DNA from: Entrophospora sp. SA101 | Taxonomy: Eukaryota; Glomeromycota; Glomeromycetes; Entrophosporales; Entrophosporaceae | Length of the DNA stretch: 20,548 bases | Direction of reading: 5' to 3' | Assembly: GCA_958430865.1 (NCBI GenBank) | Contig: CAUDNR010000828.1 | Span: forward strand, 3,622-24,169 | Shown here: positions 1 to 12,786 of the stretch, one piece after another | Position numbering within the stretch: position 1 is the first letter of the stretch | Layout: every line of letters starts with the position of its first letter | The notes under the pieces: generated by a model | Told to the model about the DNA's origin: nothing | Database searches by the model: none | Seen by the model: only the letters and a program-made list of their open reading frames with translations | Translations under genes and position numbers: made by a program

Positions 1-94
1 TCTGGAAAGATAGCACCCCCTACTTTAAAACAATTGAGCGTCAATATAAAAAAAATGTTACACATATGTAAAAAGGGAATGCTATCTTTCCAGA
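1..94. repeat. Terminal-inverted-repeat hairpin (possible tiny MITE)
   Basis: The first 15 bases (TCTGGAAAGATAGCA) are the exact reverse complement of 80-94, and the match continues inward with two mismatches followed by CCCT/AGGG. The arms enclose about 50 bp of AT-rich sequence. The structure resembles a very small non-autonomous inverted-repeat element or a strong hairpin. The left arm starts at base 1 of the window, so neither the true left end nor a target-site duplication can be judged. No transposase is present. Confidence 0.6.
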
Positions 95-465
95 CTTTAC
101 GGTATATGATAAATTATCTAAAAGTCCTGTAGGCTTTTCAACCCATGCATGTCTTTGTCCACGTTTTTCATAAAATGCAATAACTTTTCCCAAACACTAG
201 ATATTATTAGAAAATACTAATAAAAATCTATTCTTGCATAATGATGAATATCAGAAATATTTGCAAAGCCAAGGTTACTAAAAATTTTTATTAATAAGTC
301 ATTATATTACATATAAACTAAAGAAAATAACTTGTTTAGCACTAATAAATTCATGAAAATTAGCAAAATGAAGTGAATAATTTTGATGAAGATTGTAAGA
401 AAGTTTTCATTTTTAACAAGATCTATCATAAGTGTAATGTACAAACACTAAAAATAAATAATATC
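95..465. other. Spacer, no supported gene; coding-like minus-strand snippet
   Basis: No complete gene is visible. On the minus strand at about 112-205 one frame reads GKVIAFYEKRGQRHAWVEKP and continues TGLLDNLSYT, with an AG acceptor-like site just before it. This looks like protein but I do not recognise a family. It runs into the inverted-repeat element and stops within it, so it may be a broken 3' exon. The remainder is AT-rich without further signal. Confidence 0.25.
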
Positions 466-542
466 GCGAATTATAGTGTAACCGGTAACCTTTTTTCATG
501 GCCTATGTTTGCAAATTATAGTGTAACCAATGACCTTTTTTT
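466..542 (+). repeat. 45-bp-spaced imperfect direct repeat
   Basis: The motif GCRAATTATAGTGTAACC followed by a short variable part and ACC-T(n) occurs at about 466-497 and again at 511-542. The two copies differ at a few positions. They lie immediately upstream of the duplicated borealin fragment. The origin is unknown; this could be a tandem duplication or the ends of a decayed element. Confidence 0.6.
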
Positions 543-1068
543 TTTTAAAAAAAAGAATACTCAACCAAATCAGTGCAACAGAATTTATGGACGAATTTAC
601 TTTAGATGAAAATATATTAGAAAATATTAAAAATATTAAAATAACGGAAAAAGATAAACAATCAATATTGGAGAATCTGGATAATGAATGTTTGTTTGTC
701 TATATGATTATTATTACTCTATAAATAATTTTTAATAATAAATTATTTTTTATTTACTATTATTAGTTGATGAAAAGTTTCAAAATCTGCAAAAAATTTC
801 AAAAGAATTGATGATAAACCTTCGATCTAGTATTGAAATTGAAATAAATGAATTGCCAAAAGAAATCAGAGAATTATCCTTGCATGATTATATGAGAAAT
901 TATAATAATTTAGGAATTTATCATGATAGTAATAAAGATGATGATAATAATAATAAAAGCAATAATAATAACAGTTTGATTAAATATTCTTCATATCAAC
1001 AAGCACATTTAAGGTATGTATATATATGTTATTATTATTATTATTATTATGTTATCATCATGAAATAA
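530..1068 (+). pseudogene. Partial duplicate of the borealin/Nbl1 gene (exons 1-2)
   Basis: Bases 576-1074 repeat 8704-9202 of the intact borealin gene, including its first intron (here 690-766), the poly-Asn codons and the TTA microsatellite after exon 2. The copy lacks the original start codon with the next few codons, the second-intron acceptor and all of exon 3. An ATG at 530, outside the duplicated segment, is in frame with it. ATG 530 through exon 1 (to 689) and exon 2 (from 767), reading through the unspliced second donor to a stop at 1066-1068, would give about 153 aa: a new 18-19 residue start (MTFFFLKKRILNQISA) plus the whole Nbl1 domain. It could be a dead fragment, an expressed Nbl1-only paralogue or an assembly duplicate. 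It lies convergent to CLASP, whose stop codon is 46 bases away. Confidence 0.75.
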
Positions 1069-1074
1069 TGTTGA
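576..1074 (+). repeat. Copy A of a 499-bp identical direct duplication
   Basis: The segment matches 8704-9202 with a constant offset of 8128, and I see no difference across exons, intron and microsatellites. The left breakpoint is GTG|CAACAGAA here against CTAA|CAACAGAA in the other copy. The right breakpoint follows ATGTTGA, after which this copy enters an (AAT)n run at 1075-1102. Both members are in the same orientation. Confidence 0.9.
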
Positions 1075-1113
1075 AATAATAATAATAATAATAATAATAA
1101 TAGATGTAATTAA

Positions 1114-4100
1114 TTATACACTTAATTTTGCTAATAGCTTTCGTTGTTTTTTCAAGCTTTTACTAAAATAATATGCAAGAAGATTTCGTTGTAATCTATT
1201 TAAAACCCCAAGATATTGAAACATCGAATTATCATTTCCAAGAATTGAATAAATTGCTACAAGTGATTCCACAGCAGATTTACGAATTTCAGATCTTGAA
1301 TCATTAAATCCCTAAAGAATTAAAATCAATTAATCAATGAACTAATGAATAAGTGCATATGAAAATTTAAATTTCAAATTTTACCTTTACTGCTAATGGA
1401 ATAATTCTGCCGATTTGTTTTTTCAAAATATTCTTGTCTATTTTTTCAACCAATTTTGTTAATACCACAAAAGCTGATCCTTTGACACTATATCTTGACG
1501 ACGAGCACACATTCTTACTAACATTATTACTATCAGAGTCTGGTATTGCAAAAGGGTCACTATTATTGAAAAGATCTGTTTCCATAATATCAATCAATAG
1601 ATATAATGTCATATTACTATCAACTATTTGAATATAAGTATCTAAAATTAGTGAAGCCTGAATACAAAGCTAAATAGAATATATTAAAACATTTCATTAA
1701 TATGATTTATTTGTTAAAAAAATTTATGAATTAATCAGTTAATTATTACTTACACGAATGAATGAATCAGCTCTAAAGTATAATAAACCTTTTAAAACAT
1801 CCTTTTCTCCGTTTACATAATTGGATTGATTGACAATTAATTGACCAAGCAATTTCAAAGCCATTTCGTTTGACTCTAAATTGTTCTTTAAAAACATTTA
1901 TTATTTTCAATAAAAATTGCTAAATAAAATATAACTAATATCAATGGTAATATTATTTGAAATGCTTACTGATTTACAATGGCTTAAATACGTTATCAAC
2001 GCACTCATTATTTCTCTAAATCTTTCGCCATATTCCCATATTTCTTCTATAATTTCATTACTTAACTCGCTAGTTTCATTGGATAATTTAGTCAATTGAT
2101 AGAAAAGTACATCATCAGCATCATAATTACACAATCGAGCTAGTGATGTGACAAGTAATAATTTTTTTTTTTGGATGGAAACTAAATCAATCGTACGTCC
2201 TAATGATTTTTTTGAAAAAATAAATTTAAATATTTTTATATTTATAGGAAAAAAAAATCAAATTTATAATTATTGACCTTTTCTTTCAGATTTAGTATTA
2301 ATCTTGTTATTATTATTATCATCATCATTATTTGTTAATGATTGATTCAAATCATTATCAACTGGATTGTTTGATGGCTGTGATGTAATTATGTTTACTG
2401 GTTGTATTTCTTGCATTATATCAGATTGAGAAGAATTAATTTTGTTATGGATCTTATTATTATCATCATACATGATCATATGCTCATTCCCCAATTTTAA
2501 CTTGATATTATCATTATCACTACCACTGCTACTACTATTAATAATAATATTGTTATTATTAACAGTAATGACTTCTTGTTCTTGTTCCAATGAACCAACA
2601 TTTTTTTCTTTATAGTTAATCAATTTTTCATCATCTTCATCTTCAACTTCATCATTAATTCTTCCCAATTTATTTTCAAAAGATCTTCTCCATATTTCTT
2701 TATTACTTTCAATCAAAGACAAATCACTCTTATTCTGCTTTTGATAAGAATATTTAACCAATTCTTCTTTTTCTTCTTTTGCCTCTTGTATTCTCACTAT
2801 TTGTTCCTCTGGCTCTTCTTTCACTTCTTCCAAAAAAATTTTTTTTGGTTGATCTTTTGGTAATGGTGATAATGGCATTTTTAAATCATCATCTTTAATA
2901 ATATTTTCTTTTGGTGGATTCAAATTATTATTATTATTATAATAATCACTACTACTATTATTATTACTATTATCGTAATTGTTATTATTTTCTTTATAGA
3001 ATAATATATCATCATTATTTTTGCTGTTATTATCTCTAGAATGATACGTCTCCCTATCATGTAACATACCTTTCTCTGCAAATTTTCTCTGTAACAATTG
3101 TCTATCTCTTTGATCATTATAATTTTCTCTTGGGGCATATGATTTCTCAATATTTGAATTATTACTATTATTATTATTACTATTATTGTCACCTTCATGA
3201 TATTTTATATTGTTATTATTACTATTACTATCATATTCTTTTAATAATAATAATCTTCGATCTAAATTTGTTGGATTTTCCATTTGTGATGGTAATAATT
3301 GTCTATTATAATTGTCTCTTTGATTATTAATTAGGTTTTCTTGACTATAATGTCTATTATTATTATTACTATTATTACTATTATTATTATTATTATTAAT
3401 ATTATTATTAATGTCTTCTTCATTAATCCTATTATCACTATAAATATTGTTAGGATAATTAGGATTTTCTCCATAGTTTGCTGTCCTATATAAATTGTTA
3501 TTACTATTACCATTAATACTATAACTATTATTGTTGTTGTTGTTCATCAATTCTCTTGATGAAAATTGCCTCCTTAAATGTTCCTTCGATGAATGAAAAT
3601 TGTTTTTATTTAAATTATTTTCTTGGTAGTAAGCATTAACGCTAATACTATTATTGTAGCCATTGTTACTATTATAACTATTATCATCTATATTACTTTG
3701 ATAGCTGTCTCTTCTATTTAACGGCATGTTTCCATCATTTTGTTCTACAAACCTTGTATATTCTCTTCTATCATCATTACTCCTAATAACATTATTATTT
3801 ATAATCCTATGGTTGTTATTAATACTATCTTCACTGGTCTCGTATCCTTCATCTTTATTATTATAATTGTAATTATTGGTATTATCGCCCGTTGCATAAT
3901 ATGACGGTGATGATCTTGGATTAAGATTTGAAAATGATGCGACGCGTTTAAGATTATTAAAACTGGTTGAATATTTTAACGGCGAGCTTGGTGGTGACGA
4001 TCGATTATTATTATCATTGTAGGGATTAGTAGGTGAGCAATTTAATGGTGGTGTTAGATTTGCTAATGATTTTCTCCTTAAAAGATTTGATCCTGGCATT

Positions 4101-7100
4101 ATTGAACGAGGCATTATAGATGGTAGTTGCGGTGACGATAAATCGTTATTAAGTTTAATAGCCTCGTTATTATTACTGTTATAATAATTTGTATTGTTGG
4201 TGGTATTTGATTGTTCTGACATTACACTAGAATAATTGCTCATACTACTTTCTGATCTAGGAATACTAGACTTTCTCGGATACCCTCCAACATTACTACT
4301 ACCGCCATTTACTGAACCAATCGAATCGGCTTGTGATCTTGAAGAAGGTGTGACTGGTCTTGATATTTGTGTCGGACGATGTGAAGACGGCGTTGAAGGT
4401 CTGTATGTCATTGTTGGAATATTTGTTGTTGATGAGGATGCTGCTGCCGCCATGATAGGCCTTTTGGGAGATGGTGTGATGGCACGATATGTTGTAGTTT
4501 GACGGTTTGGAGATGGTGTAGTCGAACGATAAGTTGACGGTGTAGTTGGACGGTTTGGAGATGGTGTAGTCGAACGATAAGTTAGACGATTCGAAGATGG
4601 TGTTGTTGGTCTGTAAGTTGTAGTTGGACGATTCGAAGATGGTGTTGTTGGTCTGTAAGTTGTAGTTGGACGATTCGAAGATGGTGTTGTTGGTCTGTAT
4701 GTTGTAGTTGGACGATTCGTTGATGGTGTAGTTGGACGATAAATTGATGCGATACTGGATCGGTGTGATGATGAAGGGGTATTTGAACGATAAGAAGATT
4801 GTTGTGATGGTGATGGTGGTGGCATTTTTTGAGAAGGGATTGCTGTTGATGCTGATGCTGAACTATTATTATCTTCTTTTAATTTGTCACACCCCAGTTG
4901 TTTTAATACTTGTGGTTCAAGATTTTTCATAATCCTTTTTTATATTAAAAAAATATAGTGTGAACGAGTAATTTTAAAAAATCAAAGCTATGTATGATTA
5001 ATATATTTTTAAAAAAAATAAAAAAAAATAAAGGAAATTAAAGTAATAAAAAGCTTACTTATCGCCTCTATGAGACCAAAATTCATTAAAAAGCCAAAAA
5101 ACTTCACGACAGCCTTCCCTTACTTTTGGGCTTGCATCAACCAAACCAATTTTAATAGATTTTTCAAATACTTCTGCGCCACCAGTTCTTTCAATATAAT
5201 CTTTTCTGTGTGAATGTGCTTCAATAACTGTTTTTAAAAAACTAATATTATAAATTCTTAATTGAACATTTTTTTCTTTCATTGTAGATAATAATTGCGT
5301 GACAAGCCTACAATTATATGAAGAATTTTTTAAAAGTGAAATGGTTGCGTTTGCTGAAGCTTGAGATACTAATTTTTTTGTTGATGAGACCATTTTTAAA
5401 AGTTTTGTTAGTAACGTTTCAGCAAAAGGATTAATTGCTGACCCGAGATAAACTGATGTATCTTGTATAAATTCACAGGTAGTTAAATTTAAAGCAGTAC
5501 GAAGACTTGTGAGCTAATAAAAATAAACAAAAGAAAAAATATATATTTAATTTATACGTAAAGAAAATACTGATAAATAAATATTTTTTGATGCTTACTG
5601 ATGATATTACACCATCCATTATAATTTTCAAGAAACTAGCAAAAACTTCTGGATATTTTAAATCTTGATCAGCATTAATCAAAGATTTTAAATGATTAAG
5701 ATATTTTTCTCTAGAAGACCAGTTTAGCTCTGTTTCTTTTCCTTGAAAAATGGGGATAATCTTTTGTAATTCTTGTTCAAAATCATCAACATTATCGATC
5801 TATAATTTAGTTAGTATGTAAAATTCCTTTTTTTAAAAAATAATAATAATAATCAATGCTGTAATTCATACTTGTGGTTTATCAACAATTTTAGATTTTT
5901 TGGAAAATAGAACAGATTCTCTTCTATTAAGGTTAAGATTAAGGCTAAATCTTGATTTATTTTTCGCCGTAGTCACCATATTATTATTATTATTACTATT
6001 ATTATTATTATTATTATTATTGTAATTATTCTTAATCTTAATATGATTATTATTATTGTAATTGTTATTGTAATTGTTATTTTTATCACAATTATTATTA
6101 TTATTAATATCGATAAAATTGTTTTCTAAGTCTGGAGTAGTATTGTTTGTTGAATTTTCATAAGGGCTACTAGAATTTGATAAGTCGTCGAACGGTTCAA
6201 TTATAACTTTTGAATAAATAAATTCAATAATTCCTGCACGAATAGAATGTTTCTCAAGTTCCCGTTTTAGATCGATTTTAGCATTTGAAGGCATGTCACT
6301 ATAATAATTATTATGGGTGATAATCATATGATAATGGGGCGAACAATGAATATAAATTTAGTAAATATATGCTTACACATACATTACTATTATTACTATT
6401 TATATAAAAACAAACCTGAAAAGTATGACAATTTTATTTTTTGCAGCTTCTCTGACTCGTTCATTAGAATCATCCAATAATTTTACTATATTAGTCGTCC
6501 ATGCTATAATAGAAAAATTAGGTATTCTACTTTTACATGCAACCATCCATTGTAAAATCTATTTATGAAATATTTTAAAATTAATAATCATATGCAAATA
6601 ATTGATCAAATTAATTAATTAATCGATAATCTCTTTCTACCTGCTCACGAACTCTCCATTGTTTATGGCAAAAAGCAGACTCTTTTATACAAGTTTCCAA
6701 AGCATTTAATGTATGTAAGTTATGAACAGCACCATTGGAAAATCTCCACATTGCCAGTAAAACTTGAAGGGAGGCTTCTTGCATTTTTTTCTTTGTATCA
6801 CCAAGTTTACCGATTACTGCAGGAGCAAGTGCAGTTATAACATATTTGAGATATGATGTATTTGTTACAGCTATAGAAGATATTAAAGGACTGATACATG
6901 TAAGCGATGCATAAGAAACAGAATGTTGTGAACTTTTAAGACCATTTTTTAATGCAGATACAAGTTGATTTATTTTGAGTGGCTAATTAAATTAAATGAG
7001 ATCAATGAGGTTAAGATTATTATGATTTAATGATAAATATAAATAACATTATAATATTTTTAAAGATATTTTTTTGATCTGAAATTAATTATAAATATTT

Positions 7101-7407
7101 TTACAAATATTATTATTAAAAGAATCATTTAATAATATACATAAATAAATTAATGATTTCTTTTAATAATATTTAATAAAGAAAAGAAAAACTATTAGAA
7201 TTTCTACTGACCTCTAAAGGTATTTCGTCTAATAATTCATCCTCTAATTTTTTTATAGAATAAATTTTTTTTTCCAAATCTATTCAAACAAACGCAAATA
7301 TTATATAAAGAAGAATTAACTGTAACAAGAACAATATACACTGTTATACACACATACATACCATTACCCTTCAATGCAACAAGAACTTTATTTACAAAAT
7401 CAGCCAT
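1114..7407 (-). CDS. CLASP: CLASP-family microtubule-associated protein (12 exons)
   Basis: Exons on the minus strand: 7407-7362, 7279-7212, 6982-6641, 6558-6416, 6298-5872, 5799-5599, 5513-5059, 4934-2278, 2199-1970, 1885-1754, 1669-1385, 1311-1114 (stop TAA). All introns are GT-AG, phases agree, and the product is 1727 aa. CLASPs (Cls1/Stu1) promote microtubule rescue and act at spindle and kinetochores. Visible order: an N-terminal HEAT/TOG array (about 1-230), an Asn-rich linker (about 260-320), a second TOG (343 to about 575; EVFWLFNEFW, then IMKNLEPQVLKQLG), a Ser/Thr/Pro/Arg-rich then Asn-rich linker (about 580-1440), and a C-terminal TOG (1447-1727; EIRKSAVESLVAIYSILG), all in typical CLASP order. 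RKSSIPRSE at about 781-789 is an SxIP-type EB1-binding motif in basic context. The start gives MADFVNKVLVAL. The long linker exon alone encodes about 886 aa. The family call is firm; exact junctions are hand-made. Confidence 0.93.
4501..4742 (-). repeat. 42-bp coding minisatellite in the CLASP linker
   Basis: Three near-identical 42-bp units start at 4587, 4629 and 4671, with a partial fourth at 4713 and more diverged units at 4501-4586. On the coding strand each unit encodes the 14-residue repeat RPTTTYRPTTPSSN. The peptide is basic and rich in Ser/Thr-Pro. It lies in the disordered Ser/Arg-rich region that binds microtubules in CLASPs and carries many potential proline-directed phosphorylation sites. 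Copy number is likely variable between strains (inference). Confidence 0.85.
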
Positions 7408-8016
7408 TTATATAAAAAAATATATATATGTGATATATATTTTTATTTATTTATTTACTTAATAGGCTTCTTTCAAATTTTTTCTCAATCTCGACTATTT
7501 TTTTATGTATTTATTATTTAATAAATAAAATAAAATTGGAATAATTGAAAATGAAATCCTTAAATTGGAATTATTTTTTTGGAGTCAAAAGAAATTTGAA
7601 ATTGAAAAAAAAAATCGATTTATATTTAAATTGATATTTTAAACTTTTTAAATATTAAAGATCCTTCGCCCTATCAAATATAAAGTTCTTATTAAAGGAT
7701 GTAATATTTGCCTCTTTTATTCATATGTTATATATTGTCAGGGGGTGAAACCATTTAGACTCTAGCTTTTTTGGCTTGGCTGAAGTTGGCTATTCGCCAA
7801 TCCCAACAACTTTCTGTGGTAATGATGGATGGATGATGGATTGATTGATTGAATTAATCAAAAACGATCAAATTCACCCCTTTTTTTTATATTCTCTCTT
7901 CTGTAAATCGAACATTTTATTTTAATCAATTGATATTTCTCTTCTTGTATTATTCTTTAACGAATACCCTGGAAAGTTACGTTGCCGCTTATATTTATTT
8001 TTCAAAACAAATAAAT

Positions 8017-8083
8017 AATAATAGTAATGGTAATAGTAAATAAAAAACAAATAATAGTAATGGTAATAGTAAATAAAAAACAA
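8017..8083. repeat. 33-bp tandem repeat, two copies
   Basis: The unit AATAATAGTAATGGTAATAG plus TAAATAAAAAACA occurs twice with a period of 33 bp in the spacer between CLASP and borealin. It is AT-rich and non-coding. A function cannot be inferred. Confidence 0.75.
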
Positions 8084-8551
8084 TAAAAGCATCTACTATA
8101 AAAGGTATTATCGCAATCAACCATTTTTTTATCTTACATAATAAATAAAAATATAAAAATAGCAATATATAATAATATAATAAAATGGAAACAATGATGA
8201 TTTCTATTTGTCATGACAAGCCAATAACACAATTCATCTGATTACTTCAATGCATCTAACCAAATATTACTCGACTACACACATTCTGAATGAATCCATA
8301 ATTGACCGTGCATGTACATACAATATTTATGACATATATATATATTTAAAATCAAAAAGGAATTCCCTAATACTAATAATTAAAAATATTGAAGTTGACA
8401 TGTGATTTGCTTTTTTTTTTTTTTTTAAATATTTCCCTTCGGACAATAAAAATTAATATTAACTTAAAAAAATTGTTTAATGAGTTGTGATCTTCATTAT
8501 TGTTGTTAAATTTGGAATATGCATAACCAATTTTTACCAAAATTAAAAAAA

Positions 8552-8557
8552 ACGCGT
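8552..8557. promoter_or_regulatory. ACGCGT (MCB-like) box upstream of borealin
   Basis: The palindrome ACGCGT sits 134 bp upstream of the borealin ATG in a region almost free of CG dinucleotides. In fungi ACGCGT is the MluI cell-cycle box recognised by MBF-type (Swi6/Mbp1) regulators of cell-cycle genes. Use here is inference from one 6-base site. A second ACGCGT at about 3950 lies in CLASP coding sequence and is probably chance. Confidence 0.35.
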
Positions 8558-8690
8558 AAAAAATGCCTTTAACTCGGTAATTAAATTTCAGTTTATCGGT
8601 GCTAACCAAATATATAGATTAACTGCAATTAATTTCTATATTTAGTTAGTAACGATAAACGACAACTTCAACAAAACAAATATACTAAAG

Positions 8691-9608
8691 ATGGAAGGCC
8701 TAACAACAGAATTTATGGACGAATTTACTTTAGATGAAAATATATTAGAAAATATTAAAAATATTAAAATAACGGAAAAAGATAAACAATCAATATTGGA
8801 GAATCTGGATAATGAATGTTTGTTTGTCTATATGATTATTATTACTCTATAAATAATTTTTAATAATAAATTATTTTTTATTTACTATTATTAGTTGATG
8901 AAAAGTTTCAAAATCTGCAAAAAATTTCAAAAGAATTGATGATAAACCTTCGATCTAGTATTGAAATTGAAATAAATGAATTGCCAAAAGAAATCAGAGA
9001 ATTATCCTTGCATGATTATATGAGAAATTATAATAATTTAGGAATTTATCATGATAGTAATAAAGATGATGATAATAATAATAAAAGCAATAATAATAAC
9101 AGTTTGATTAAATATTCTTCATATCAACAAGCACATTTAAGGTATGTATATATATGTTATTATTATTATTATTATTATGTTATCATCATGAAATAATGTT
9201 GATCAATGACAAGAAATATTGTACATGCCAAGGTTAAGTGGATCATCGTCATCAATAACACCAATACCAATACTGGCACCAACATCAGCTTTAACATTGT
9301 TAAACAAATATAATAGCAACAGTAACATTAATAATTATAATAACACTAATGTTGATGTTAATTCCTTTGGAAAAGAATTACAAAATGAACAAGAAAATCC
9401 AAGTAGACAAGTTACTCCATTGAATAAGAAAAATAAACCATTTGTGATTCCATTGGATGATGGTAAATTTATTGAATCACCTTCACAAGTTGATGAAATC
9501 TCAAGTGATAAAAAAAGAGAAGTGGCCAGAAAAATTGAAATTATTCAAGAATATTTGGATAATTTTAGCAGTGCACTTGAAAAAAGAAATAATAGGAACA
9601 ATAAATAA
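8691..9608 (+). CDS. Borealin/Nbl1-like chromosomal passenger complex subunit
   Basis: Exons are 8691-8817, 8895-9141 and 9233-9608 (introns of 77 and 91 nt, GT-AG, phases agree), giving 249 aa. Borealin scaffolds INCENP and survivin at the centromere and helps target Aurora B. The N-terminal third matches the Nbl1/Borealin N-domain: an acidic leader, then FDEKFQNLQKISKEL and NLRSSIEIEINELPKEIREL (residues about 43-78), the helix that packs into the three-helix CPC bundle. Next come an Asn-rich tract (about 95-107) and a C-terminal half with TPLNKKNKPFVIPLDDGKF and a coiled-coil-like end. Yeast Nbl1 is far shorter, so this resembles the full-length borealin architecture. The ATG at 8691 (MEGLTTEFMDEF) is the first in frame. 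Exons 1-2 are duplicated at 576-1074. It diverges from CLASP and converges on the GluRS gene 134 bp away. Confidence 0.78.
8704..9202 (+). repeat. Copy B (donor) of the 499-bp duplication
   Basis: This is the copy embedded in the intact borealin gene, from codon 5 through exon 2 and into intron 2. It pairs with 576-1074. It is treated as the donor because it alone has both flanks of the gene: the start codon on the left, and the second intron acceptor with exon 3 on the right. Confidence 0.9.
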
Positions 9609-9742
9609 GAAATTCATTATTTATATATTTATGCAGTAGAATCATATTATTTTTGAAAAACTTTTTAAAATTATTATTTCATCCAAAAAGCTACACTACT
9701 ATAAAATCTAATATTTTTTTTTTTTTAAAAAAGACCAAAATA

Positions 9743-12786
<3,044 letters not shown>

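Larger units (their letters stand above)
7408..8690. promoter_or_regulatory. Shared spacer of the divergent CLASP and borealin genes
   Basis: This 1283-bp non-coding stretch separates the two start codons and must hold both promoters. It is AT-rich apart from a GC-richer patch at about 7735-7810 containing TGGCT repeats and a small inverted repeat (TTGGCTATTCGCCAA). The 8-base inverted pair GGGGTGAA (7742-7749) / TTCACCCC (7873-7880) flanks that patch. A T-run lies at 8410-8426. A minus-strand open frame at 8373-8609 has no recognisable content and I do not accept it as a gene. Confidence 0.6.

Noticed and set aside
282..345. Minus-strand coding-like piece considered as a further exon of the 112-205 snippet
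   Set aside because: Stops interrupt every frame within a short distance and no consistent splice phases link the two.
1031..1103. (TTA)n and (AAT)n tracts considered as a CRISPR-like or regulatory array
   Set aside because: Simple trinucleotide microsatellites with no spacers. One belongs to the borealin copy, the other to the breakpoint.
2920..3513. Ile/Tyr-rich frames opposite and alongside the CLASP linker
   Set aside because: They are translations of the AAT/ATT microsatellites that encode poly-Asn in the true frame.
7742..7880. GGGGTGAA / TTCACCCC inverted pair considered as a MITE
   Set aside because: Arms of only 8 bp with no flanking duplication; expected by chance at this scale.
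8373..8609. 78-codon minus-strand open frame between CLASP and borealin
   Set aside because: Low-complexity, with no recognisable domain. It lies in the divergent promoter region and ends in a poly-lysine run derived from a T tract.
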